A DNA stretch of 64,000 nt from an uncultured Bacteroidota bacterium (lineage in GTDB: Bacteria > Bacteroidota > Rhodothermia > Rhodothermales > Salinibacteraceae), in contig CAJXLV010000009.1 of the NCBI GenBank assembly GCA_913056185.1, positions 19,967 to 83,966 of the forward strand. The letters are read 5' to 3'. This document shows, piece after piece, positions 1 through 8,911 of the stretch (the stretch's first letter is position 1; every line of letters begins with the position of its first letter). The position numbers and the translations under genes were made by a program. A model generated the notes under the pieces. It was given only the letters and a program-made list of their open reading frames with translations. It ran no database searches and was not told where the DNA came from.

Positions 1-862
1 CTGGGCCAACTTCTACGCCCTCTTCGCGGTGGCCCTTACGCTTCTCTTCGCGTGGGAGAAGTGGCCCTACGTGCCCAGCCGAAAGATGCGCGACGCCGCC
101 GAGCGGGCCCGCACCACGGGCAAGCTGGACCACGAGGACGCCACGCCGCTCACCTCGCGCGAGCTGACGGAGATGGACATTCCGGAGGACTACCGCCCGA
201 GCCTCGTGGACTTTGTGGGGCCCATCGGGACGCTTCTGGCCGTGGCCATCCTGCCATACCTCTACACCTACTTCTATCTCGGCAACACGGAGGCCCCCAC
301 GCTGCTGATTGCGGAGGCGTTTGTGCTGGCCGTGCTGGCGGGCATGGGCATCGCGCTCTTTCGGGGCATGGACTTCTCGGCGGTGATGGACGGCTTTATC
401 GACGGCTGCAAAGGGGTGACCATCGGGGCCATTATCCTCGCGCTCGCCGTGTCGCTGAAGGAGGTGGCCGACGCCGTGGGCACTGCCGAGTACGTGGTGG
501 CGACCGTGGGCGCGTCCCTCTCGCCGACGATCCTGCCGGGGCTCCTGGTGGTGCTCTGTCTCGTCATCGCGTTTTCCACGGGCACCTCGTGGGGCACGTA
601 CGCGGTCGTCTTTCCGGTGGCCATGCCGCTGGCGTGGAGCGTTTCGCAGGACCCGCTCTTTATCACGCTCTGCTTCGGGGCCGTCATCGGCGGGGCGGTG
701 TACGGCGATCAGTGCTCGCCCATCTCGGATACGACCGTGCTTTCCTCGCTGGCCACGGGAGCGGACCTGATGGACCACGTGAACACGCAGCTCCCCCTCG
801 CGTCGGTGGCGGGCGGTGGCGCGATTCTTCTGTACACCGTGCTGGCCGCACTCCTCGTGTGA
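1..862 (+). CDS. NhaC-family Na+/H+ antiporter, C-terminal part
   Basis: The reading frame is open from the window edge (codons in phase with base 2), so the N-terminus lies outside; the first internal start is a GTG at 29 but is not the true start. The visible part has several hydrophobic segments and the motif GDQCSPISDTT (about 703-737), preceded by a FSTGTSWGTYAVVFP segment; both are typical of the NhaC/YqkI branch of antiporters. The family exchanges cytoplasmic Na+ for external H+ across the inner membrane, which fits a halophile. A 16-bp tandem repeat spans its stop codon (848-895). Family assignment is firm; the transported ion is inferred. Confidence 0.85.
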   Translation, partial: WANFYALFAVALTLLFAWEKWPYVPSRKMRDAAERARTTGKLDHEDATPLTSRELTEMDIPEDYRPSLVDFVGPIGTLLAVAILPYLYTYFYLGNTEAPTLLIAEAFVLAVLAGMGIALFRGMDFSAVMDGFIDGCKGVTIGAIILALAVSLKEVADAVGTAEYVVATVGASLSPTILPGLLVVLCLVIAFSTGTSWGTYAVVFPVAMPLAWSVSQDPLFITLCFGAVIGGAVYGDQCSPISDTTVLSSLATGADLMDHVNTQLPLASVAGGGAILLYTVLAALLV

Positions 863-895
863 AGCACTCCTGGCGGAAAGCACTCCTCGTGAGAG
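848..895. repeat. 16-bp tandem repeat, 3 copies, spanning a stop codon
   Basis: Three successive 16-bp units, each beginning GCACTCCT, lie at 848-863, 864-879 and 880-895. The first copy contains the antiporter stop codon (860-862). Copies 1 and 3 are closest; copy 2 differs at several bases. It looks like a local tandem duplication. Confidence 0.75.
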
Positions 896-950
896 GCCTC
901 GCTCGGGCGGCGCATGCCATGTGCGGCGCGGCGTGGGCGAGGGGGCTGGG

Positions 951-1547
951 CTACGCGGCGTCGGCCAGAAAGTCGTGGAGGGCGTCGAGCGCCCGGCGGC
1001 GATGGCTGATTTTGTTTTTGGCGTCCGCCGGCATCTCCGCAAACGTCTGGTCGTACCCTTCGGGCTGGAAGAGGGGGTCGTAGCCGAACCCCCCAGTGCC
1101 GCGTGGAGCGGTAGAAATGGTGCCACGGCAGATGCCCTCAAAGGTGCGGGCGGTGCCATCGGCCTCGATGAGCGCCACCACGGTGCGGAAGCGGGCGCGC
1201 CGGTCGTCCACGCCATCCATCTCGTTGAGCAGCCGCTGCTTGTTGTCTGCAGGCGTCGCGTCGGGACCGGCGAAGCGGGCGGTGTGTACGCCGGGGCCGC
1301 CACCAAGAGCAGCAACCTCCAGCCCTGTGTCATCGGCCAGAGTGGCCTGGCCCGTGTGGGCGTGAAGGGTGCGCGCTTTCTTCTGAGCATTGCCGGCCAG
1401 GGTGCCAGCGTCCTCTACCACCTCGGGCGGGGCGTCCAGGTCCGCGGCTGGAATGAGCTCAACGGAAAGGTCGGCCAGAAGGGCCCGCAGCTCGGCAACC
1501 TTGCCGGGGTTGCCGGTGGCCAAAATCAGGGGGGACGGAAGCGACAT
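951..1547 (-). CDS. rdgB: RdgB/HAM1 XTP/dITP diphosphatase
   Basis: 198 aa, normal for the family. It hydrolyses non-canonical purine nucleoside triphosphates (XTP, dITP, ITP) to monophosphates, keeping them out of DNA and RNA. Visible signatures are TGNPGK at residues 11-16, ADDTGLEV at 71-78, the GVHTARFAG segment at 86-94, GFGYDPLF at 153-160 and KNKISHR near the C-terminus. The gene is divergent from rpsU and convergent with the antiporter gene. The ATG start directly precedes the N-terminal strand expected for the family. Confidence 0.95.
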   Translation of the reverse strand: MSLPSPLILATGNPGKVAELRALLADLSVELIPAADLDAPPEVVEDAGTLAGNAQKKARTLHAHTGQATLADDTGLEVAALGGGPGVHTARFAGPDATPADNKQRLLNEMDGVDDRRARFRTVVALIEADGTARTFEGICRGTISTAPRGTGGFGYDPLFQPEGYDQTFAEMPADAKNKISHRRRALDALHDFLADAA

Positions 1548-1637
1548 GGAACCGGGGGCGGACGGAGGCGGGGGCAGAGAACGAGGGAATGCATCCGGAG
1601 AAACATGCCGTGTGCCTTCGCGTTTCGAAATATTCCC

Positions 1638-1666
1638 TTGTTCTATAGCCTCACTCTTTTTAACAA
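1638..1666 (+). promoter_or_regulatory. Candidate promoter of rpsU
   Basis: An AT-rich island in GC-rich surroundings. TTGTTC at 1638-1643 and TAACAA at 1661-1666 are separated by 17 bp, resembling -35 and -10 boxes, and end 24 bp before the rpsU start codon. Bacteroidota promoters can differ from this pattern, so this is tentative. Confidence 0.35.
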
Positions 1667-1690
1667 ACCGTTTTTACGGAGGGATCTATC

Positions 1691-1903
1691 TTGGCTGTTG
1701 GTGTCAAAGTCCGAAACAACGAAGACATTGATCGTGCACTCAAGCGCTTCCGGCGTCAGGTTAACCGCAGTCGCGTGCTGCGGGAGTACCGCCAAAACAT
1801 GACGTACATGAAGCCCTCAGAAGAGAAGCGCCTCGACGAGAAGCGTTCTCGTCGGCGTCGCCACCGCGAGCGCAAGCGGGGCGACAACCGGAAACGCCTG
1901 TAG
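1691..1903 (+). CDS. rpsU: 30S ribosomal protein S21
   Basis: 70 aa, the usual size for S21, strongly basic, with the conserved N-terminal KVRNNEDIDRALKRFRRQV region and an Arg/Lys-rich tail. It belongs to the platform of the 30S subunit and helps translation initiation. The start is TTG, chosen because it gives the canonical N-terminus and has GGAGGG a few bases upstream (from 1678). The gene stands alone and ends ahead of a perfect intrinsic terminator shared with the convergent 2-oxoglutarate dehydrogenase gene. Confidence 0.95.
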   Translation: MAVGVKVRNNEDIDRALKRFRRQVNRSRVLREYRQNMTYMKPSEEKRLDEKRSRRRRHRERKRGDNRKRL

Positions 1904-2047
1904 GGCACTGCACACGTTCTGCAGCCTGTGGTGCGGCTGGGGGGCAGCCGCACATGGCGCTCCCTTCGGGACGGGCCCCTCGCGGGGTCCGTCCCGTTTC
2001 TGCATCGGGAGAGCATTGAGGCGTCTGTAGTGCCCCTGCGGAGCCCT

Positions 2048-2083
2048 CGAAAAGCCCCGCCTACGACCGGGCGGGGCTTTTCG
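2048..2083. terminator. Bidirectional intrinsic terminator
   Basis: A perfect 14-bp inverted repeat, CGAAAAGCCCCGCC (2048-2061) and its complement (2070-2083), with an 8-nt loop. The A-run and T-run flanks let it act for rpsU on the plus strand and for the dehydrogenase gene on the minus strand. Confidence 0.9.
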
Positions 2084-2133
2084 GTCCAAGGCTTCTGTAT
2101 GAGGAGTCGGATGGGCAGGGGGGCGGCCAGGGC

Positions 2134-5100
2134 CTACGCGTCGAGAGCCTCGCCGACAAGCTGTTCCTGTTCGCGATCGTGCACCTTGGCCGAGCCGGTG
2201 GCCGGGCTCGCGCTGGCCGGGCGTCCCACGTACTCGATCCGCTGCTCGCAGGGGCCGTGCACGTCTTCGAGCAGGTCGTTGAGGCGGGGCTGGACGAAGG
2301 TCCAGGCGCCCATGTTCTGGGGCTCCTCCTGCACCCACACCGTCTCGTCGGCACTCGCGTACCGCTCCAGTTCGTCCTGCAGCTCCTCCTTGGGGAACGG
2401 GTAGAACTGCTCGAGGCGCGTGATGGCGATCGCACCGCGGCGGGGCTCGGTCTCCAGGGCCTTCAGCAGGTCGTAGTACACCTTGCCGCTGCACAGGATG
2501 TGCCGCGTGGTGTCGTTCGGGTTCGTCTCCGCGGGAATCACCGTCCGCACGCCGCCGTCCGTCAGCGCCTCGGGCGGGGAGACGCACTTCGGGTGTCGCA
2601 GCAGGCTCTTGGGGGTCATGACGATGAGTGGCTTTTTCACGTCGCGCTTCACCTGTCGGCGCAGGGCGTGGAAGTAGTTGGCCGGGGTGGAGAAATTGGC
2701 GACGATCATGTTTTGCTCGGCACAGAGCTGCAGGAACCGTTCCAGCCGGGCGGAGGAGTGCTCCGGCCCCTGGCCCTCGTAGGCGTGTGGCAGCAGGGCC
2801 ACGAGGCTGGAGGTTTGGCCCCATTTCTCCTCGGCCGCGCTCACGAACTGGTCCCACACCAGCTGTGCGCCGTTCCCAAAGTCGCCGAACTGTGCCTCCC
2901 AGCAGACGAGCGCCTCGGAGTCCATCACTGAGTAGCCGTACTCGAACCCGGCCACGGCGTACTCCGAGAGGAGGCTGTCGTAGATCAAAAAGCGCGCCTG
3001 ATCGTCCGAGAGGTTATTGAGCGGCGTGTATTCCTCGCCAGTCTCCTGATCGATGAGCACCGCGTGGCGCTGGCTGAAGGTGGCGCGGCGGGAGTCCTGT
3101 CCACTGAGGCGCACCCGCGTGCCTTCCTGGAGCAGCGCCCCGAACGCAAGCGCCTCCGCAAAGGCCCAGTCAATGCGCTCTTGCTGGTGAAACAGCTCGT
3201 CGCGCTTGCCAAAGAGGCGCTCCAGCTTGCGGTGCACGTGGAAGTCGTCGGGGAATTGCGTGAGTACCTCCACGACCCGCTCCAGGTGGGCGTGTTTGGC
3301 CGTGGTATCCACGGCGGGCAGTCGTCCGTCGCTCTTGCGCTGGGTGCGCTCGTCGAGGGCCTCATCGGCGTCTTTTTCCTCCAGGTCCTTCGTGCGGTCG
3401 AAGGCTTCCTGAAGGCGGCCTCGATAATCGTCCAGCAGCTGCTCGGCCTCGTCGGGCTCCACATCGCCGCGGCGCAGCAGCATTTCGGTGTAGAGCTTGC
3501 GGGGCGAGCGTTTCTCTTCGATCTTCTCGTAGAGCAGCGGCTGGGTGAAGGTCGGCTCATCGCCCTCGTTGTGGCCGTGGACGCGATAGCACAGCATGTC
3601 GATCACCACGTCCTTGTTGAAGCGCTGCCGGTACTCGTACGCCAGCCGCGCGATGCGGACGCACGCCTCGGGGTCGTCGCCGTTGACGTGGAAGATGGGC
3701 GCCTCGATGGCCTGCGCCAGGTCCGTCGCGTAGGTGGAGCTGCGGGCGTCGCCCGGGGGCGTGGTGAAGCCAATCTGGTTGTTGATGACCAGGTGGACGG
3801 TGCCGCCGGTGGTGTAGCCGCGCAGCTTGCTGAGGTTGAGCGTTTCGGCCACCACACCCTGCCCCGGGAAGGCTGCGTCGCCGTGCACCAGGAGCGGCAT
3901 CACGGCGTCGTGGTAGTCGTCCTCGTCGGCCTCCGGATGCTCGTCGCGCAGCAGGTTTTGCTTGGCGCGCGACATGCCCTCCACCACGGGGTTGACCGCC
4001 TCCAGGTGGCTGGGGTTGGAAGCGAGCGTAACGCCGATCGTGTTGCCGTTGGGGGAGGTCACGTCGCCTTTGGCGCCCAGGTGGTACTTCACGTCGCCCG
4101 AGCCCTGGGTGGTGTTCGGGTCGATGTTGCCCTCGAATTTGGAGAAGATCTCCTCGTAGGGCTTGCCGATGATGTTGGCCAGCACATTGAGGCGGCCGCG
4201 GTGGGCCATGCCCATCACTACGTCCTGCACCGCATCGTCGGCCGCGTCGGAGAGAAGCGTGTCGATGATGGGGATCATGGTCTCGGCCCCCTCCAACGAA
4301 AACCGCTTGTGACCGATGTACTTGGTGTGGAGGAACCGCTCGAAGGCCTCCGCCGCGTTGAGCGTTTCCATGATGCGGTGTCGCTCTTCCTGCGAGGGGG
4401 GCTCTGCGTCCCGCATTGGCTCGATCCGGTTCTGGATCCACTGCTTCTCCTCGGGATCGGAGATGTGCATGAAGGCCGTCCCGATCTTGTTGGTGTAGGC
4501 CTTCCGCAGGATCGACAGGATCTCGCGCAGCGGCAGCTTGTCCTCGCCGCCGAGGCCGCCGGTAATGAACTCGCGGTCGAGGTCCCACACCGTCAGGCCG
4601 TAGGTGGCGGGGTCGAGCTCGGAGTGATACTCCCACTGGTAGCCGAGCGGGTTGATATCGGCCTGGAGGTGGCCCCGCACGCGGTAGGCGCGAATGAGCT
4701 GGAGCACCGCCGCCTGCTTCTCCGTCATGTCCAGCGCGTCCTCCGGGGCGTGCTGGCCGAGCTGCGGCGTGGAGTCCTGCGCCATGCGGAACGGCTGGTG
4801 GGGGACGCCGAGGTCTGCAAAGAGGGTGCGGTAGTAGTCGTGCCGGCCCTGCAGGAGCTCCTCCATGTGGTTCAGGAACGCGCCGCTTGTAGCGCCCTGA
4901 ATCACGCGGTGGTCGTAGGTGGAGGTGACGGTCATCACGGGCGAGACGCCGGCCGTGCTGGCGACGGAGGAGGCGTAGCCGCGGTACTCCGGGGGGTAGC
5001 CGATGGCCCCGGCGCCCACGATCACCCCTTGGCCCGGCATCAGGCGGGCGACACTCATGGAGGTGCCGATCATGCCAGGGTTGGTCAGTGTGGCCGTGGT

Positions 5101-5862
5101 GCCCTGAAAGTCGGAGAGGTCCAGGTCGTTGTCCAGGGCGCGGCTGACGATGCTGTTGTACGTCCCGACAAACTCAGCGAAGTTGAGGCTGCCCGCGTCC
5201 TTGATGTTGGGCACGAGCAGAGTGCGCTCGCCACGCCGCTCCACGTCAATGGCGAGGCCGAGGTTAATCTGGTTGGGCTGGACGTGCTCCGGCGTGCCCT
5301 CTTCGTTGCGCCGGAAGGTGGTGTTCATGTCCGGGTATTTCTGGAGGGCCTGCACCATCGCGTAGGCGATGAGGTGCGTGTAGGACACCTTCTCGCCGCC
5401 CACCTGCTTCTGGTAGTCGTTGAGCAGGGTGCGATTCTCGTCCAGCAGCTTGACGGGGATGGTGCGGACGGAGGTGGCGGTGGGGATGCCCAGGCTGTCT
5501 TCCATGTTCTCCACCACCTTCGCAGACGCGCCGCGAAGGGGGGTGACGTGGGCCGTCTCCTCGTCAACCGCGGGGGCAGAGGCGGGGCGCAGGGGCTCGA
5601 CGACGCCATCGTCATGGGGGCGCTCTGAAGGCGTCGACCGTGCCTCCGGCGCCGTGTCGGTAGGCTCCTCGGGGAGCGTCGTGGCTTCCCCGTCGCCGGT
5701 GGTGGACGGTTCGGGCGAGGGCTGGGTGACGGGCACGAAGGAGGCATCGGGGTCGTAATCCGCGAAGAATTCCCGCCAGCTTTCACTAACGCTGTCCGGG
5801 TCCTGCTGGTACTGCTTGTACAGCTCTTCGATGTAGCCCGTGTTAAATCCGAGGCTGCTCAC
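2134..5862 (-). CDS. kgd: 2-oxoglutarate dehydrogenase E1 fused to an E2 catalytic core (KGD type)
   Basis: 1242 aa. Residues 1-40 form the E1 N-terminal helix domain that docks partners; 41-105 are an acidic, Pro/Thr-rich linker; about 110-345 resemble the acyltransferase core of E2, with DHRVIQG at 317-323 (catalytic His318); about 380 to the end are thiamine-diphosphate E1, with GMAHRGRLNVL and HGHNEGDEP. No lipoyl domain is present, so a separate lipoyl-bearing subunit is expected elsewhere. This order matches mycobacterial Kgd, where E1 and the E2 core share one chain (family knowledge). It oxidatively decarboxylates 2-oxoglutarate in the TCA cycle. The start is GTG (5862), giving the standard E1 N-terminus. 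The gene is divergent from the CHAT gene and ends at the shared terminator. Confidence 0.93.
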   Translation of the reverse strand: MSSLGFNTGYIEELYKQYQQDPDSVSESWREFFADYDPDASFVPVTQPSPEPSTTGDGEATTLPEEPTDTAPEARSTPSERPHDDGVVEPLRPASAPAVDEETAHVTPLRGASAKVVENMEDSLGIPTATSVRTIPVKLLDENRTLLNDYQKQVGGEKVSYTHLIAYAMVQALQKYPDMNTTFRRNEEGTPEHVQPNQINLGLAIDVERRGERTLLVPNIKDAGSLNFAEFVGTYNSIVSRALDNDLDLSDFQGTTATLTNPGMIGTSMSVARLMPGQGVIVGAGAIGYPPEYRGYASSVASTAGVSPVMTVTSTYDHRVIQGATSGAFLNHMEELLQGRHDYYRTLFADLGVPHQPFRMAQDSTPQLGQHAPEDALDMTEKQAAVLQLIRAYRVRGHLQADINPLGYQWEYHSELDPATYGLTVWDLDREFITGGLGGEDKLPLREILSILRKAYTNKIGTAFMHISDPEEKQWIQNRIEPMRDAEPPSQEERHRIMETLNAAEAFERFLHTKYIGHKRFSLEGAETMIPIIDTLLSDAADDAVQDVVMGMAHRGRLNVLANIIGKPYEEIFSKFEGNIDPNTTQGSGDVKYHLGAKGDVTSPNGNTIGVTLASNPSHLEAVNPVVEGMSRAKQNLLRDEHPEADEDDYHDAVMPLLVHGDAAFPGQGVVAETLNLSKLRGYTTGGTVHLVINNQIGFTTPPGDARSSTYATDLAQAIEAPIFHVNGDDPEACVRIARLAYEYRQRFNKDVVIDMLCYRVHGHNEGDEPTFTQPLLYEKIEEKRSPRKLYTEMLLRRGDVEPDEAEQLLDDYRGRLQEAFDRTKDLEEKDADEALDERTQRKSDGRLPAVDTTAKHAHLERVVEVLTQFPDDFHVHRKLERLFGKRDELFHQQERIDWAFAEALAFGALLQEGTRVRLSGQDSRRATFSQRHAVLIDQETGEEYTPLNNLSDDQARFLIYDSLLSEYAVAGFEYGYSVMDSEALVCWEAQFGDFGNGAQLVWDQFVSAAEEKWGQTSSLVALLPHAYEGQGPEHSSARLERFLQLCAEQNMIVANFSTPANYFHALRRQVKRDVKKPLIVMTPKSLLRHPKCVSPPEALTDGGVRTVIPAETNPNDTTRHILCSGKVYYDLLKALETEPRRGAIAITRLEQFYPFPKEELQDELERYASADETVWVQEEPQNMGAWTFVQPRLNDLLEDVHGPCEQRIEYVGRPASASPATGSAKVHDREQEQLVGEALDA

Positions 5863-6163
5863 GGTAGGACGAGAGTGGTTGATCCTGGAAAAGAGGGACG
5901 GAGATCCAAACGGACAAGAGTGTACGGGGCGTTCGTCAAGAGGGTTCGGGACGAGGGGCGTGCTCGTGGGTCTGTGTGCACGGAAGCGAGGAGGAAGTGC
6001 GGGGCACGGGGCTGAACCTCACCGAGGATGCGTGGTAGACATAGTGTTACGGCATTTTTGCAGCCTCCTGTGCACGGTCCTGTCACAGGCGGATGTGTTG
6101 CCACCGCTCTGCTGTGGCGAAATGCATACAGCCGAGAACGCTGTCCCCACCTGTTTGCTACCA
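5863..6163. other. Divergent intergenic region, no gene seen
   Basis: About 300 bp between the dehydrogenase and TPR-CHAT genes, which point away from each other. It must hold both promoters, but I could not pick out convincing boxes. An open frame runs through it upstream of the TPR-CHAT start without resembling a protein. Confidence 0.5.
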
Positions 6164-8902
6164 ATGTTGACGCGTATTCTTGCCGCGTTTCACGTGCTTA
6201 GGGCCTTGTGCTCCCTGCCTGTGTTCTCCCCCACGATGGCTGCCGGCGGTGTGCTTGTGGGGCTGGGGCTGTGTGCCGGCTTGGCGCCGCCGGTGCAGGC
6301 GCAAGAGCGGGCGCGGTTGTCGTCGTTCCCCACGGCGGAGACATGGGAGGCCAGGGCCGATTCGTTGCGCACCCGCCGGGAGGTGGACGCAGCCCTGCGG
6401 GCCTATCGCCGGGCGCGAGCCCTGTACCAGCGGGCGGGGGCGCTGGGGCGCGCGGCAGAAATGACGGGGGACATTGGGGTGATGCACTGGCTGCGCAACC
6501 GCTACGATGAGGCGCTTGCGGCGTTTCGGGCAGCCCGAAAACAGGCTGGCACGAGTGGGGACCGGGCGGAAGTGGCGGACAATCTGGTAAATATTGGACT
6601 GGTTTATAAAAACCAGGGCCGCTACGAGAAGGCCCTGCGGTGCTACCGGAAGGCCCTGGCGATTCATCGGGAGCGCGGCGACCGGGCGGGGGCTGCCGTC
6701 GTGCTAAACAATCTGGGGGAAATCTACCGTCGGCGCGGCCAGCCCCGGAAGGCCCGCTCTCCACTTCGGGCCTCCTTGCGCATCCACCGGGCACGTTCGG
6801 ATTCGTTGCGGATGGGCATCAATCTGGTAAACCTCAGCTTTGTGCAGATGGCGCAGGGACAGTATCCGCGAGCGCTGGAAAGCGGACGGGAGGCGCTGGC
6901 CATCAGCCGGGCTCTCGGCAACCGGTATGGGGAGGCAAATGCCCTCAATACGATCGGCAATGTGCAGCTGAGACGAAATCAGTATGAGGCGTCGCGTCGT
7001 TCCTATCGTCGCTCCCTCTCCCTGAACCGCCGCCTGGGGCGTCGGAGCGAGGTGGCACGGCTTCACAACAACATCGGGGTGCTGCTGGAGGTGCAGGACA
7101 GGCGCGGGGAGGCCCTCGTGCACTACCGGAGCGCACTCGCAATTAACCAGGACCTGGGCCACCGAAGCCGGATTGCACGCAACCTGTCGAAAATCGGGCA
7201 CATTCATTTTGCGGAGAATCGCCTCGCCGCGGCCGATTCCGCCCTGCGGGCGTCGGTTCGCCTCACCAGTGCCCTGGTGCGCTCGGCGGGGACGGGAGGG
7301 CGGCGCAACTACCTGTCGAAGACAATCAGCCGGTTCCACACGCTCGTTTCCACCCAGGTGCGCCGGGGGCGTCCCGATTCTGCCGTGCAGGTGCTTGAGC
7401 GGACCCGTGCGCTGATCCCATCGGGACGGCTGAGCGGGGCCGATTCCTCGGCCCGTTTCTTCTCCGACGCCCTGGTCCCTTCGACGGAGACGCTGCAGCG
7501 GACGCTCGCCCCCGACGAGGCGGTTGTCCAATACGCCAATGCGAGCACTGTGCGTCCCCTCGTGGCGGTCGTGATCCGTGCCGATACGGTCTACGCACAG
7601 GAAATCCCGCTTTCCCTGCTGAACCAGACGAATGAGGTCTTTGAGCGGGGCCTTTTGCGCATGGGGCGGCGCACGGCTCTGGGACGCTTGCAGGGAGGTG
7701 CCCTGCGCGAGACGCAACAGTCGGGCGGGGCGGCCCGCAAGCGCGACGACCGGCTGGCGGACCTGGTGCACTTGTACCGGCACGACTTGGCGGTTGCGTC
7801 TCCGTTCCAGGTGCTCTCCACGGCGCGCCGCCAGCGCCTCGGGAAGCATCTTTATGCCATGCTCCTGGAGCCCATTATGGAGGGGCTCGTGGGGGTGAAA
7901 GACCTGGTGATTGTGCCGGACGGGGTTCTTGGATACCTCCCGTTCGAAACGCTGCCGGACTGGGCGGGAACGCCGCTTGTCATGAAAATGCCGGTGCGCT
8001 ACGCTCAGTCGTTGCGAGCGCAGCGGCGTTTGCGCATTCGGGCTCGTGTGCGACCGACGGCAAAGGCGGGCCTGCTTGCTCTCGGGGACGTCACATACGG
8101 CGGGTCCGCCCCCCTGGCGCAGCGCCGTGAGCGCAGCAGCCAGCCCCCCGATGGGCCGCCGCGGGACTCGGCGTGGGCCATTGCGCTGGACGCTGAAGCG
8201 CGCCTCTACCGCCCCGGCCTGGTGGAGGCTGGGGCCCAGCAGATGGACTACGAGCAACTCGGGTATCGCCCCTCGCAGTGGACGGCCCTTCCGGGCACCC
8301 GCCGAGAGGTGCGCCGCCTTCGTGAGATTTCCGGCACGACGCACCTCTTGACGCGAGCGGCCGCCAGTGAGCGCACCCTGCGGCACTGGTCGCGCACCGG
8401 ACGCCTGAAAGACTTCCGGGTGTTGCACTTTGCCACGCATGGCCTCGTCTCGCCCGCCCGCCCCTCCCTTTCGGCCCTGGTCCTCTCGGAGGTCGGCTCT
8501 GAGGCATCGCCCGCGGAGGATTCCCTGCCCGGGCCGGCGCCCGACGGCTATCTGAATGCGCGCGAAATTGCGTCCATGGACTTAAACGCGGAGTTTGTCG
8601 CCTTGTCTTCCTGCCGGAGCGGACTGGGGCGGGCGTACCGGGGCAGCGGGGTGACGGGGCTCGCCCAATCGTTTTTGGAGGCCGGGGCGCGCTCCACGGC
8701 TGTTTCACTGTGGGCCGTGTACGATGCGGCCACGGGGCGCTTCATGGAGGCATTTTATCGCCGCGCCTGGGGCACCGATGCCTCGTGGGCGGAGGCCCTT
8801 ACCGAGACAAAGCGCGCCTTCGCGTCTGGCAAGTATGGGGAGCGGTTGCAAGACCCTCGGTTTTGGGCCCCCTTTGTGCACTACGGATGGGAGCGTCGAT
8901 AG
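6164..8902 (+). CDS. Exported TPR-CHAT protein
   Basis: About 912 aa from the ATG at 6164. The frame is open further upstream to 5840, but only this start gives an N-terminus with an Arg, a hydrophobic stretch and an AQA-like cleavage site before QERARL, i.e. a signal peptide. The N-terminal half holds about eight tetratricopeptide repeats with the G-x-Y-xx-A-L pattern. The C-terminal third is a CHAT domain (caspase-like, HetF-associated with TPRs) with the dyad visible as HFATHG (His759) and SSCRSG (Cys817). CHAT proteins are caspase-fold proteases, some acting in bacterial defence or cell death. Here the signal peptide suggests action outside the cytoplasm. Substrate and role are unknown, and the gene stands alone. 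Confidence 0.85.
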   Translation: MLTRILAAFHVLRALCSLPVFSPTMAAGGVLVGLGLCAGLAPPVQAQERARLSSFPTAETWEARADSLRTRREVDAALRAYRRARALYQRAGALGRAAEMTGDIGVMHWLRNRYDEALAAFRAARKQAGTSGDRAEVADNLVNIGLVYKNQGRYEKALRCYRKALAIHRERGDRAGAAVVLNNLGEIYRRRGQPRKARSPLRASLRIHRARSDSLRMGINLVNLSFVQMAQGQYPRALESGREALAISRALGNRYGEANALNTIGNVQLRRNQYEASRRSYRRSLSLNRRLGRRSEVARLHNNIGVLLEVQDRRGEALVHYRSALAINQDLGHRSRIARNLSKIGHIHFAENRLAAADSALRASVRLTSALVRSAGTGGRRNYLSKTISRFHTLVSTQVRRGRPDSAVQVLERTRALIPSGRLSGADSSARFFSDALVPSTETLQRTLAPDEAVVQYANASTVRPLVAVVIRADTVYAQEIPLSLLNQTNEVFERGLLRMGRRTALGRLQGGALRETQQSGGAARKRDDRLADLVHLYRHDLAVASPFQVLSTARRQRLGKHLYAMLLEPIMEGLVGVKDLVIVPDGVLGYLPFETLPDWAGTPLVMKMPVRYAQSLRAQRRLRIRARVRPTAKAGLLALGDVTYGGSAPLAQRRERSSQPPDGPPRDSAWAIALDAEARLYRPGLVEAGAQQMDYEQLGYRPSQWTALPGTRREVRRLREISGTTHLLTRAAASERTLRHWSRTGRLKDFRVLHFATHGLVSPARPSLSALVLSEVGSEASPAEDSLPGPAPDGYLNAREIASMDLNAEFVALSSCRSGLGRAYRGSGVTGLAQSFLEAGARSTAVSLWAVYDAATGRFMEAFYRRAWGTDASWAEALTETKRAFASGKYGERLQDPRFWAPFVHYGWERR

Positions 8903-8911
8903 CCCTTGTGG

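Noticed and set aside
3064..5628. 854-residue open frame opposite the 2-oxoglutarate dehydrogenase gene
   Set aside because: A shadow of a high-GC gene; no domain, biased composition and full overlap with a clearly real gene.
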